From positions 1-35,375 of the forward strand of contig NZ_JAGSOG010000064.1 of the NCBI RefSeq assembly GCF_018139695.1: a stretch of DNA of 35,375 nucleotides, read 5' to 3'. Positions 22,614-33,056 of the stretch are shown here, piece by piece. The position numbers and the translations under genes were made by a program. Source of the stretch: Actinospica durhamensis (GTDB taxonomy: Bacteria; Actinomycetota; Actinomycetes; Streptomycetales; Catenulisporaceae). The stretch's first letter is position 1; each line of letters opens with the position of its first letter. A model generated the notes under the pieces. It worked only from the letters and a program-made list of their open reading frames with translations, did no database searches and was not told the origin of the DNA.

Positions 22614-24245
22614 TCAGTGCCCGGCGATGCTCAGCTCCACCACCTTCACCACGACCAGAAGCGAGGAGATCACCAGATAGCTGCGCAGCGAGCCCATCGC
22701 GATGCGCTTGCCGGCCGAGAGCCGGGTCTGGCCGAGCTCGGAGAGCGGCGGCATCCGCCAGTCCTCGGCCCCGGTGCGGTCGATCGGCGCGGGCTTCGGG
22801 CCGCGTCGGGTGAGCACGGAGCCGCCGAGGACGACTCCGAGCGCCAGGAACGCCAGCATGATCGCGCCGATCTGGTCGGCGGTGATGGCCGGCCAGATCA
22901 CCGACGCGGTCAGCACCACCGAGAGCGTCACCAGCACGCCCAGCACGCAGGAGGTGAAGATGTTGGTGCGCCTGCCGTTGACCCAGGGCCCGAGCACCTC
23001 CTTGTCGTTGCACAGCAGCAGCAGGTACACCGACGCCGAGGGCAGCAGTACCCCGGCCATCGCCTGCACGCCGTTGGTGATCAGGCCGAGCGGCGCGTTC
23101 GGGATCAGCACGATGCCCGCGGCCACCGCGATCAGCGCGACGTAGACGCCGTAGAAACCCTTGGCCTGCTTGACCCCGCGGTGCAGCGAGTGGTTCACAC
23201 CGAAGGTGTCGCCGATCGCGTACGCGGTGGAGAGCGAGACCGCGAAGGCGCCGATGATCGAGGCGTCGAGCAGGGCCACGGCGAACAGGATGCCGAGCAG
23301 GTGCCCGCTCTTGGCCGCGATGGCCGAGGCGAGTCCGGCCGCGTCGGTGAAGTGTCCGGCGGCCGGCGTCCCGGCCGTGGCCGCGGCGGCGAAGCCGATG
23401 ATCGCGCCCGCCCCGACCACCACCACCGCGATGCCGATCCACAGGTCGGCCTTCTCGTACTTCATGAAGCGCGGGGTGATCCGCTTGTCGATGACATAGC
23501 TCTGCTGGAAGAACAGCTGCCAGGGCGCGACGGTGGTGCCGACGAGCCCGATGATCAGCAGCATCACCGTGGACAGCTGCGCGGCGCCGCCCGGCAGGGA
23601 CGGGACCAGGAAGCCGGAGGCGAGCTGCCCGCCGCTCGGGTGCAGCGCCAGCGCGATCGGGATCAGGATCAGGCTGCCGAAGCACAGGGTGAGGGCGACC
23701 CGCTCGAACCGGCGGAACGAGCCGGTGGAGGCGGCGCCGATCACCACGACCGCGGCTGCGAGGATCGAGGGCGCCTTGGGCAGGCCCAGATACCCCACCG
23801 CCAGGGTGATCCCGATGAACTCGGTCACCAGCGTCAGGGCATTGAGGAGGAAGAGATCGATGACGCTGAAGATCCCCCAGAACCGCCCGAAGCGCTCCAG
23901 GATCAGCTTGCCGTGTCCGACGCCGGTGACGACGCCGAGCCGGACCACCATCTCCTGGTTGACGTAGAGCACGGGCACGAGCAGCAGCAGCACCCACAGC
24001 AGCGAGGTGCCGTAGTTCTGCCCGGACTGGCCGTAGGTGGAGAAGGCCCCGGCGTCGTTGTCCCCGCACATCACGATCAGGCCGGGGCCGACGACCGCGA
24101 GCAGGGTCTTGAACTTGGACGACAGGCCGGAGCGTGCGGCGGTGTCGCCCTGCTTGATGGTGCCGAAGGCGCCCTTGATGTCGCCGAGGTGTGCGTCGTC
24201 GAGCACGGCGGAACGGCGAGCGGGCGCGGTGATGAGGTCGGTCAT
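22614..24245 (-). CDS. Nramp (SLC11)-family divalent metal transporter, Mg-type variant
   Basis: 543 residues with about 11 membrane helices after a ~45-residue polar N-terminus. Helix 1 reads GPGLIVMCGDNDAGAF and helix 6 GLVGTTVAPWQLFFQQS. Against the classical DPGN (helix 1) and MPH (helix 6) motifs, the Asp is kept (Asp64) but Asn becomes Ala67, the helix-6 Met becomes Ala239 and the His becomes Trp241. Loss of the Met sulfur ligand is a hallmark of SLC11 members that carry Mg rather than Mn/Fe, so Mg2+ (possibly also Mn2+) import is the best guess. ATG 24245 is chosen because GAGAGGA lies at good spacing and homology begins soon after. The gene is monocistronic with a long upstream non-coding region that could carry a metal-responsive leader. 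Confidence 0.9.
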   Translation of the reverse strand: MTDLITAPARRSAVLDDAHLGDIKGAFGTIKQGDTAARSGLSSKFKTLLAVVGPGLIVMCGDNDAGAFSTYGQSGQNYGTSLLWVLLLLVPVLYVNQEMVVRLGVVTGVGHGKLILERFGRFWGIFSVIDLFLLNALTLVTEFIGITLAVGYLGLPKAPSILAAAVVVIGAASTGSFRRFERVALTLCFGSLILIPIALALHPSGGQLASGFLVPSLPGGAAQLSTVMLLIIGLVGTTVAPWQLFFQQSYVIDKRITPRFMKYEKADLWIGIAVVVVGAGAIIGFAAAATAGTPAAGHFTDAAGLASAIAAKSGHLLGILFAVALLDASIIGAFAVSLSTAYAIGDTFGVNHSLHRGVKQAKGFYGVYVALIAVAAGIVLIPNAPLGLITNGVQAMAGVLLPSASVYLLLLCNDKEVLGPWVNGRRTNIFTSCVLGVLVTLSVVLTASVIWPAITADQIGAIMLAFLALGVVLGGSVLTRRGPKPAPIDRTGAEDWRMPPLSELGQTRLSAGKRIAMGSLRSYLVISSLLVVVKVVELSIAGH

Positions 24246-25004
24246 GGCGTGTCCTCTCCCACGCCGTACACACGACCACGTCAGGGTACGTAGAGAGGCA
24301 GCGGCTCTCGGCTTGACGTGGACGAACGTACGGTGTGCGAACAGGCAGCGTGAAGCGCAGGAGCGCTCGAGTCCGGTCGCGGGCACGGCGGAGAGACACG
24401 ATCGGGCGCGGCCGCGACGTTGCGGGGGGCCGAGCGCCACGGGGGCGTGTCTACGAAGGATGCGTGCCGGAACGACACGGGGACTCGGGAACGACTACGC
24501 GCACGCCGCAGGCGGGAAGAAGCCCGGCGAGGCCGTACGCGGAGGGTGTCTGCGCGTCAGACTCGGGGGGCCGTCAGGGGCTTGCGAACGTGTGCGGGCC
24601 GGGGTCTCGATCGGCCCGTATCATGGCCGGAACTACTCGGTTCCATCGTTCGCCTCCCCTCGGCCGTGGCGCCTCGGCGCCCTGTGCGAAGCCCGCGGGC
24701 TTCCGGACTTGATGTGATGTACGCGGTCTGACGGGTACTCAGGCCGATGATCTGATCGTCCGGGGCGGGGCTGAACCACCTCGACATCAGTCAAGAGGCG
24801 GTCAAGACACTCACCGGGCCGTGCCAAGTCTGCCCTTCATGAGGGCCTCACGTCAAGTGCGGCTGCACAGTTGCACAAACGTGAAGATGCTGGTCACGCG
24901 GAGGTAACGGACATACGCCATCGCCTGGACTCCATACGGCACGGTGCTGACCGGGCGGTGGCCGGCGGGTTAAGAACCCTAAGAAAGCTTAAGGTCGCAG
25001 AGTC

Positions 25005-25033
25005 TTGACGCCGGTGTGGTCTACACCAATCAT
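25005..25033 (+). promoter_or_regulatory. Promoter of the 25159 chitinase gene
   Basis: TTGACG (25005-25010), a 17-base spacer, then AATCAT (25028-25033). The spacer is almost filled by a dre-like site at 25017-25028, so repressor binding would block polymerase directly. An A/T-rich patch lies immediately upstream. Confidence 0.6.
25017..25028. promoter_or_regulatory. DasR-type operator (dre) inside the promoter spacer
   Basis: TGGTCTACACCA matches the dre core TGGTCTAGACCA at 11 of 12 bases and lies between the -35 and -10 hexamers. Confidence 0.78.
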
Positions 25034-25048
25034 GGGTCCGACCGGGAG

Positions 25049-25060
25049 AGGTCTAGTCCA
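25049..25060. promoter_or_regulatory. DasR-type operator (dre), downstream copy
   Basis: AGGTCTAGTCCA matches the dre core at 10 of 12 bases and lies 32 bases (about three helical turns) downstream of the first copy. It shares the GTCC variant seen at both sites before the other chitinase gene. Confidence 0.68.
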
Positions 25061-25158
25061 TTGTTCCGCAACACCCTCCCGGAGCGTTCGGCGCAACGGG
25101 ACCCCCGCGTCCCGAGCCCGCCTCCCCACGAACGGCTCGACCCAAGACAGGTGGAAGT

Positions 25159-27549
<2,391 letters not shown>

Positions 27550-27567
27550 CCCGCGCAGCCCCTGACA

Positions 27568-27614
27568 CCGCGGCCCCGGGCCACCCCCCGACTGGGTGTG
27601 GCCCGGGGCCGCGG
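27568..27614. terminator. Strong hairpin terminator after the chitinase gene
   Basis: A perfect 17-bp inverted repeat, CCGCGGCCCCGGGCCAC (27568-27584) and its complement (27598-27614), with a 13-base loop, starting 19 bases after the chitinase stop codon. Confidence 0.9.
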
Positions 27615-27620
27615 CGCGCA

Positions 27621-27665
27621 TCGGGTACTCAGCTCTCGGGTATTCAGCTCTCGGGTATTCAGCTC
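27621..27665. repeat. Three tandem copies of a 15-bp unit
   Basis: TCGGGTAYTCAGCTC at 27621-27635, 27636-27650 and 27651-27665, the last two identical. It lies just after the chitinase terminator. A second, shorter periodic stretch of CACCGGCT-type units follows near 27766-27791. The remainder of 27666-27831 shows no gene. Confidence 0.9.
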
Positions 27666-27831
27666 CTGACCTCGCCGGAGCCGGATTCCCGATCTGGTCA
27701 GTGGAGGCGCGCCGGTCCCGTTCCGCGGATCAGTCCCCTGTATTCAGACCTGGCCCCACTGATTTCACCGGCTGCACCGGCTTCACCGGACGGCGGGCGC
27801 GCCGAGGCAGGGGCCGGCCCGCCGGCGTCGA

Positions 27832-28500
27832 TCAGCTCCCTGACCTCGCCGGCGGGAGCGCGTCGAGGTCGAGCTCCGCCAAGGAGTCCAGCACCAGATC
27901 CGCCGCCGAGACGTCGAGATGCCGCGAGACGTCGTTCGGCACGGCCACGCAGCGCAGCCCGGCGGCGTGCGCGGCGCGGATGCCGTTCGGCGAGTCCTCC
28001 AGCGCCAGCGCCGAAGCAGGCGGAACGCCGAGCCGCTGGACGGCGAGCGTGTAGAGCGCCGGGTCGGGCTTGGTGCGCTCCACCTCGTCCCCCGTGGCCA
28101 CCGCGTCGAACGCGGCGAAGAGCCCGAGCCGCTCCAAGTGCCCCTGCACCCAAGCCCGCGGCGAACTCGAGGCGATCGCCAGGCCCAGCCCGCGCGCCTT
28201 GGCGAGCTCAACGAGCTCCACCACCCCCGGCCGCACGACCTCCCGAGCCAGCATCTCCGCATGCCGAACCCGCCACCGCGCCTTCACCTCGTCCCGATCC
28301 ACCGCCAGCCCCGTAGCCAGCGCGATCTCGTTCGTCCCGTCCCACCCGTGATCCGTCGACCCGATCACATGCGCCCAGACCGCCGCCACCAGCGGCACCC
28401 CGTGCTGCCCGAACACATCCTGCCAAGCACCGAATTCCGGCGTCTCGGTATCCAGGATCAATCCGTCAAAATCGAACACAAGTGCGCGCAGTTCGGTCAC
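27832..28500 (-). CDS. HAD-IA phosphatase (beta-phosphoglucomutase-like)
   Basis: 222 residues with all HAD motifs intact: I is VFDFDGLILDTE (Asp10, Asp12), II is IASSSPRAW, III is Lys in TKPDP, and IV is ALEDSPNG. The helical cap domain (about 17-90) and overall length fit the beta-phosphoglucomutase / sugar-phosphatase subgroup, so a small phosphorylated sugar or similar metabolite is the likely substrate. It is cytoplasmic. It lies about 70 bases downstream of the Uma2 gene on the same strand. The start at 28500 gives the normal N-terminus, five residues before the first strand. Confidence 0.9.
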   Translation of the reverse strand: MTELRALVFDFDGLILDTETPEFGAWQDVFGQHGVPLVAAVWAHVIGSTDHGWDGTNEIALATGLAVDRDEVKARWRVRHAEMLAREVVRPGVVELVELAKARGLGLAIASSSPRAWVQGHLERLGLFAAFDAVATGDEVERTKPDPALYTLAVQRLGVPPASALALEDSPNGIRAAHAAGLRCVAVPNDVSRHLDVSAADLVLDSLAELDLDALPPARSGS

Positions 28501-28572
28501 CCCGCGATCTTAAGCGATCGACCCCATTGCGCTCCTCCGGCCCCCAACCGGACCGCGCCTCAGTCGATCCCC

Positions 28573-29166
28573 TCAGCCGATCCACTCCTGCAGCGGCTCG
28601 GTGTCCAGCGTGAGCGAGACCGGCTCGGGCAGATGAACCTGCTGCCCGACCGGGACGCGCTCCACGCTCCGATACGCCTGCCCGTCGGGATCGCTGTAGA
28701 CGATCACCTTGTCCTCGATCCGGTCTACCACCAGGTAGACCGGGATTCCCGTCTCCGCGTAGGCGCGCGGCTTGTCGACGCTGTCGCGCTGCCGGGCATC
28801 CCGGTCGAAGGAGGTCACTTCGACCACCGCGGCCACCGGGTCGGGTGCGGGCCAATCCCCCTGGCCCTTGAACGAATTGGGCGGGGCGAGCAGCAGATCC
28901 GGGCGGGCCCGCCCGTTGCGGTAGCGCTCGATCTTCAACTGCTGCTCCGGATACGACCGCAAGCGCGGCCGGGTGCGACTGAACTCCTCGATGAGCCAGG
29001 CGATGATCTCCCCGTGGTCCCCGTCCGGCACGTCCTTGACCCCCAGCTTCCCGTGTACGAGTTCGTACCGGGCACCGCCGTCAAGGCGCTCCGCGTCCGC
29101 GGCAAGGGCTTCGAACTGCTCGACCCCCATGTCCCGGTGTTCGCGTCGGGCTGCCATGGTCTTCAC
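28573..29166 (-). CDS. Uma2-family (DUF820) restriction-endonuclease-fold protein
   Basis: About 197 residues from GTG 29166 (GGACGGAGG nine bases upstream; a TTG at 29175 opens the frame and ATG 29157 is an alternative). The PD-(D/E)XK-like core residues are visible: Glu35 in RYELVHGKL, Asp90 in RARPDLLL, Glu116 in AVVEVTS, then DKPRAYAETGIPVYLVVD. Uma2 proteins are abundant in actinomycetes and cyanobacteria. Their fold suggests a nuclease, but function is mostly unproven and many may be domesticated mobile-element proteins. The gene is downstream of kdpE on the same strand with 225 bases between. Confidence 0.88.
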   Translation of the reverse strand: MKTMAARREHRDMGVEQFEALAADAERLDGGARYELVHGKLGVKDVPDGDHGEIIAWLIEEFSRTRPRLRSYPEQQLKIERYRNGRARPDLLLAPPNSFKGQGDWPAPDPVAAVVEVTSFDRDARQRDSVDKPRAYAETGIPVYLVVDRIEDKVIVYSDPDGQAYRSVERVPVGQQVHLPEPVSLTLDTEPLQEWIG

Positions 29167-29241
29167 GATATCCAACCTCCGTCCCGCCCGCAGGCTTCCG
29201 CCACCTCGGCGAGCACACAGTGCTGCCGAGCGATCACGTTA

Positions 29242-29272
29242 TTGACGATACGTCAGCCGCGACTCCTATGAT
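29242..29272 (+). promoter_or_regulatory. Possible rightward promoter and palindrome between kdpE and Uma2 genes
   Basis: TTGACG (29242-29247) and TATGAT (29267-29272) are good hexamers, although the spacer is 19 bases. The -35 overlaps a perfect palindrome TGACGATACGTCA (29243-29255). Transcription would run antisense into kdpE. The Uma2 promoter should lie in the same A/T-richer patch on the other strand. Confidence 0.35.
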
Positions 29273-29391
29273 ACGGAATTCGATACACGATCGGGTGAAT
29301 CCGGAGAATGCGATTCTTCGCCGTATGGCGCCGTTATCCGACGCCCTTTGCGCACCTCCACGCGCGCACCGACATTGCGCGAATCGCGGCG

Positions 29392-30093
29392 TCACGGCTG
29401 GAAGCGGTAGCCCATCCCCGGCTCGGTGAGCAGCTGCTTGGGGTGTGAGGGTTCGGGTTCGAGCTTCTGGCGCAGCTTCGCGAGATAGAACCGGAGATAG
29501 TTCGTCTCGGACTGATAGGCCGGGCCCCACACCTGTTGCAGCAGTTGCTTGCCGGAGACGAGGCGGCCGGGATTGCGCACGAGGACTTCGAGGACGGCCC
29601 ATTCGGTTTTGGTCAGGTGCACCGTATCGGGGGCGTCGGCGGGGGCGTCGGGGCGCTTGGCCACGGTCTTGGCGGACAGGTCGACGCTGAAGTGGCCGAT
29701 CAGCACCACCGGTTCGTCGACGCCGGATTCGGCTTCGGCGCGGCGTTGCAGGGCGCGCAGACGGGCCATCAGCTCCTCCATCGAGAAGGGCTTGGTGACG
29801 TAGTCGTCCGCGCCGGCGTCGAGGGCGTCGACCTTGTCGGCGGCGTCGGCGCGGCCGGACAGGACGAGGATGGGGACCTTCGTCCAGCCGCGCAGGCCGC
29901 CGATGACCTCCGTGCCGTCCATGTCCGGCAGACCGAGGTCGAGGATCACCAGGTCGGGCAGGTGGCGGGCGGCCGCCTCCAGCGCCGAGGCGCCGTCGGC
30001 GGCGACCACGACCTCGTATCTGCGGGCCGAGAGGTTGATCCGCAGCGCACGCAGCAGCTGCGGCTCGTCGTCGACCACCAGAACCCGCATCAT
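29392..30093 (-). CDS. kdpE: KdpE-type response regulator
   Basis: 233 residues. The receiver domain (1-120) has acidic residues Asp8/Asp9, phospho-acceptor Asp52 in LDLGLPD, and Lys in VTKPFS. The OmpR-type winged helix (about 135-230) includes LTKTEWAVLEVLVRNPGRLV and ETNYLRFYLAKLRQKLE, which is typical of KdpE. ATG 30093 overlaps the kdpD stop as ATGA and has GGAGGA at good spacing; the frame upstream is a shadow of kdpD. With KdpD it should respond to low potassium or osmotic stress by activating the kdpFABC potassium pump. No pump genes are in the window. Confidence 0.95.
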   Translation of the reverse strand: MMRVLVVDDEPQLLRALRINLSARRYEVVVAADGASALEAAARHLPDLVILDLGLPDMDGTEVIGGLRGWTKVPILVLSGRADAADKVDALDAGADDYVTKPFSMEELMARLRALQRRAEAESGVDEPVVLIGHFSVDLSAKTVAKRPDAPADAPDTVHLTKTEWAVLEVLVRNPGRLVSGKQLLQQVWGPAYQSETNYLRFYLAKLRQKLEPEPSHPKQLLTEPGMGYRFQP

Positions 30094-32738
30094 CGGGTGT
30101 CCTCCTGTGCGTTCGTGCTCGATCCCGACTGTTCTTCGATGCCCTCCACCGCGGCGCTGCCTGCGCCGCCCGAGCCGCGTGCCGCGGCCGCCGGGACGGA
30201 CAGCACCATGGTCACGCCGCCGCCGGGCGTCTCCTCGGGCACCAGGGTGCCGCCCATCGTCTCGGCCAGTCCGCGCGAGAGCGCGAGCCCGAGGCCGACG
30301 CCGGTGGTGTTGTCCCGGTCGCCGAAGCGCTGGAACGGGCGGAACACCGTGTCCCACTCCTCCTCGGGGATGCCCGGGCCGCGGTCGATCACCCGCACCT
30401 CGACGTGGTCGCCGAGCGCGGAGACCGTCACCGAGACCGGCGAGTCGGTGTGCCGGACGGCGTTGCCGACCAGGTTCGCCACGACGCGCTCGAGCAGCGG
30501 CGCGTCCACCAGGCCGTCCGGGATGCCGGGCGCGGGCACCTCCAGCCTCACCCGGCCGACCGCCTCCGGGACGTCGTCGATGGCGCGCGGGACGATGTCC
30601 TCGATCGCGGCGGGCTCCAGCCGCGGCTTGAGCGCGCCCGCCTGCAGCCTGGACATGTCCAGCAGGTTCTCCACCAGGCGGGTGAGCTTGTCGAGCGACT
30701 CCTCGGCCGCCTCGAGCAGCTCCACCCGGTCCAGCGCCGGAAGCTCAAGGTCGGGGTCGCGCAGCGTGCTGATCGAGGCCTTCGCGGCGGCCAGTGGAGT
30801 GCGCAGGTCGTGTGAGACGGCGGCGAGCAGCGCGGTACGCATCTTGTCGGCGGCCGCCAGCGTCTGCGCCGTGGCCGCCTCGCGGGCCAGGCGGCGGCGC
30901 TCCATCGCGGCGGTGGCCTGTGCGGCGAACGCGGCGAGTACGCGCTGGTCGGCGGCCGGTAGAGTACGCCCGCGCAGCGCGAGCACCGCGCCCGGACCGG
31001 CGTCGATCACGGTGTCCGCGCCGCCGGGGCTCAGGGCCGGATCGCCGCCGGTGGCCGCGACCAGGGTCCAGCGGGTGGGGTCGTCGAGCTCGTCCGGCAG
31101 CCGTGGGCCCTGCGATTCGACCCGCTGGAGCAGGCTGACCGAGGCCATGGAGAAGGTCTCGCGGAAGCGTTCGAGCAGCGCCGCGATCGCCTCGTCCCCG
31201 CGCAGCACCGCGACCGCGAAGGCGTTGAGCGTCTCCGCCTCGGCCGAGGCGTGCGCGGCGCTGCGCGTCTGTTTGATCGCCAGGTCAACCACGGAGGCCA
31301 CGGTCAGCCCGACCAGCACGAATACGACCAGCGCGATCGCGTTGTTGGCCTCGGCGATGGTGATCGAGTGGATCGGCGGGACGAAGAAGTAGTTGAGCAG
31401 CAGCGAGCTCCACAGCGCCGCCACGAACGCGGAGAGCATTCCGCCGAGCCGGGCGATGGCCACGGTCAGGGTGAGGAACAGCAGGATGTCCGTGGCCTGG
31501 TTGAGCCGCAGCGTCGGGCTCCAGTTGTAGAGCACGGTGGCCAGGATCGGCGGCCCGATCAGGGCGGCGGCCACGCCCCGCCAGCTGCCGCCGGTGCCCC
31601 ACTCGGCCTGGCGCAGCGGGTTCGGCGGGGCCCAGCGGCGGCGGCGCGGAGTCGACTCCCGGTGCGTGACCATGTGCACGTCGATGTCGCCGGAGAGGAT
31701 GATCGCGGTCTCGCCGATCCCGCGGCCGGTCAGGAACCGGTTGACCCGGCTGCGCCGGGAGGTGCCGAGCACGAGCTGGGTGGCGTTCTTCGCCTGGGCG
31801 AACTCGATCAGCGCGCGCGGCACGTCGTCGCCGATGATCGAGTGGTAGCTGCCGCCGAGGGATTCGACCAGGTGGCGTTGGGCGGCCAGGGCGTTCGGGC
31901 TGGTACCGGCGGCCAGGCCGTCCGAACGGGCGATGTGTACGGCGAGCAGTTCGCCGCCGGCCGAGCGGGCGGCGATCCGGGCGGCCCTACGGATGAGCAG
32001 GTCTCCGGCCTCGCCGCCGGGCAGCGCGATCACCACGCGCTCGCGGGCCTCCCACACCCGGCCGATGCCGTGCTCCTCGCGGTACCGCTGGAGCACCTCG
32101 TCCACCCGGTCGGCGACCCACAGCAGCGCGAGCTCCCGCAGCGCGGTGAGGTTGCCGACCCGGAAGTAGTTGCCCAGCGCCGCATCGATCTTCTCGGCCG
32201 CGTACACGTTGCCGTGCGCGAGGCGCCGACGCAGCGACTCCGGCGACATGTCGACCAGCTCGATCTGGTCGGCCGCACGCACCACCTCGTCCGGCACCGT
32301 CTCGCGCTGCGGCACCCCGGTGATGCGCTGGACCACGTCGTTGAGCGACTCGAGGTGCTGGATGTTGACGGTGGTGATGACCTCGATGCCCGCGTCGAGC
32401 AGGTCCAGGATGTCCTGCCAGCGCTTCTCGTGCAGGCCGCCGGGCACGTTCGTGTGCGCGAGCTCGTCGACCACCGCTATCTGGGGGCGGCGGGCGAGCA
32501 CCGCGTCCAGGTCCATCTCGGCGAACTCGACACCGCGGTAGGTCCGGGTGACGCGCGGGATCAGCTCCAGGCCCTCGGCCATCTTCGCGGTCGCCTCGCG
32601 CCCGTGGGTCTCCACGAACCCGATCACCACGTCGGAGCCGCGTTCGGCTCGGCGATGGCTCTCTTCGAGCATCTTGTAGGTCTTGCCCACGCCGGGGGCG
32701 GACCCGAGGTAGACCCTGAGCTTGCCGCGCTGACTCAC
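30090..32738 (-). CDS. kdpD: KdpD-type sensor histidine kinase
   Basis: About 882 residues from GTG 32738 (protein begins MSQRGKLRVYLGSAPGVGKT, the normal KdpD N-terminus). Order: KdpD N-terminal domain with Walker A at 12-20, a universal-stress-type domain (about 235-360), four close membrane helices (about 385-475, DUF4118), a GAF-like region (about 500-620), HisKA with phospho-acceptor His643 in VSHDLRTPL, and an ATPase domain with NLVGNAVRHTD, DRGPGIPEEEW and TGVGLGLALSRGL. The ribosome site is weak (GGGAAAATC), so translation may be modest. It forms an operon with kdpE by ATGA overlap and diverges from a UspA gene. Confidence 0.95.
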   Translation of the reverse strand: MSQRGKLRVYLGSAPGVGKTYKMLEESHRRAERGSDVVIGFVETHGREATAKMAEGLELIPRVTRTYRGVEFAEMDLDAVLARRPQIAVVDELAHTNVPGGLHEKRWQDILDLLDAGIEVITTVNIQHLESLNDVVQRITGVPQRETVPDEVVRAADQIELVDMSPESLRRRLAHGNVYAAEKIDAALGNYFRVGNLTALRELALLWVADRVDEVLQRYREEHGIGRVWEARERVVIALPGGEAGDLLIRRAARIAARSAGGELLAVHIARSDGLAAGTSPNALAAQRHLVESLGGSYHSIIGDDVPRALIEFAQAKNATQLVLGTSRRSRVNRFLTGRGIGETAIILSGDIDVHMVTHRESTPRRRRWAPPNPLRQAEWGTGGSWRGVAAALIGPPILATVLYNWSPTLRLNQATDILLFLTLTVAIARLGGMLSAFVAALWSSLLLNYFFVPPIHSITIAEANNAIALVVFVLVGLTVASVVDLAIKQTRSAAHASAEAETLNAFAVAVLRGDEAIAALLERFRETFSMASVSLLQRVESQGPRLPDELDDPTRWTLVAATGGDPALSPGGADTVIDAGPGAVLALRGRTLPAADQRVLAAFAAQATAAMERRRLAREAATAQTLAAADKMRTALLAAVSHDLRTPLAAAKASISTLRDPDLELPALDRVELLEAAEESLDKLTRLVENLLDMSRLQAGALKPRLEPAAIEDIVPRAIDDVPEAVGRVRLEVPAPGIPDGLVDAPLLERVVANLVGNAVRHTDSPVSVTVSALGDHVEVRVIDRGPGIPEEEWDTVFRPFQRFGDRDNTTGVGLGLALSRGLAETMGGTLVPEETPGGGVTMVLSVPAAAARGSGGAGSAAVEGIEEQSGSSTNAQEDTR

Positions 32739-33056
32739 AGGATGATTTTCCCATTCTTCCGGCGGAGCCGAAGCGCACGCCCACGGCGGGGACGGGCGGG
32801 TGCCGGCCGTCCCCGTGCGTCGCGCGCGCTCCGGTACACGTATGCAACTCCCACCGGGAGCGGCTTCACTCCGTATATACGCCGCTCTAACGCGCGTGAG
32901 GACTATCTCCACACCTGGCTGACGGCCCGGCCCGCCGCGCGACGGGATCCGCGGTGCCGCAGGGTGTGTGAGACGAGCGTCGAGACCGCGGACCGGAGCG
33001 TGGAAACGGTGTGAGCGCCCCTCCCCCTGCCGCCGCGGACGTGCTGGAGTGGGCGG
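32739..33056. other. Divergent region between kdpD and the UspA gene
   Basis: 318 bases with no supported gene. It holds a GGGGACGG/CCGTCCCC hairpin (32788-32795 and 32807-32814) in the kdpD leader and an A/T-richer patch around 32835-32885 (CCGTATATACG) that probably carries the promoters. I cannot assign hexamers securely. Confidence 0.45.

Larger units (their letters stand above)
24246..25158. other. Long divergent non-coding region between Nramp-like and chitinase genes
   Basis: About 910 bases. I see no credible gene on either strand; short frames present have no ribosome sites and are Arg-rich shadows. Landmarks are an inverted repeat CCACGTCA/TGACGTGG (24276-24283 and 24314-24321), a small hairpin GGAAC/GTTCC near 24629-24644 (minus-strand leader), a hairpin GCCCT/AGGGC at 24832-24846, and an A/T-rich patch at 24967-24994 containing GGGTTAAGAACCC. 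The chitinase promoter and dre sites begin at 25005. I looked for, but could not recognise, a magnesium or manganese riboswitch core in the transporter leader. Confidence 0.5.

Noticed and set aside
24246-24720. Possible M-box or yybP-ykoY riboswitch in the transporter leader
   Set aside because: No recognisable conserved core such as the GGTGAGGCTCC segment could be found on the minus strand; kept only as an unexplained region.
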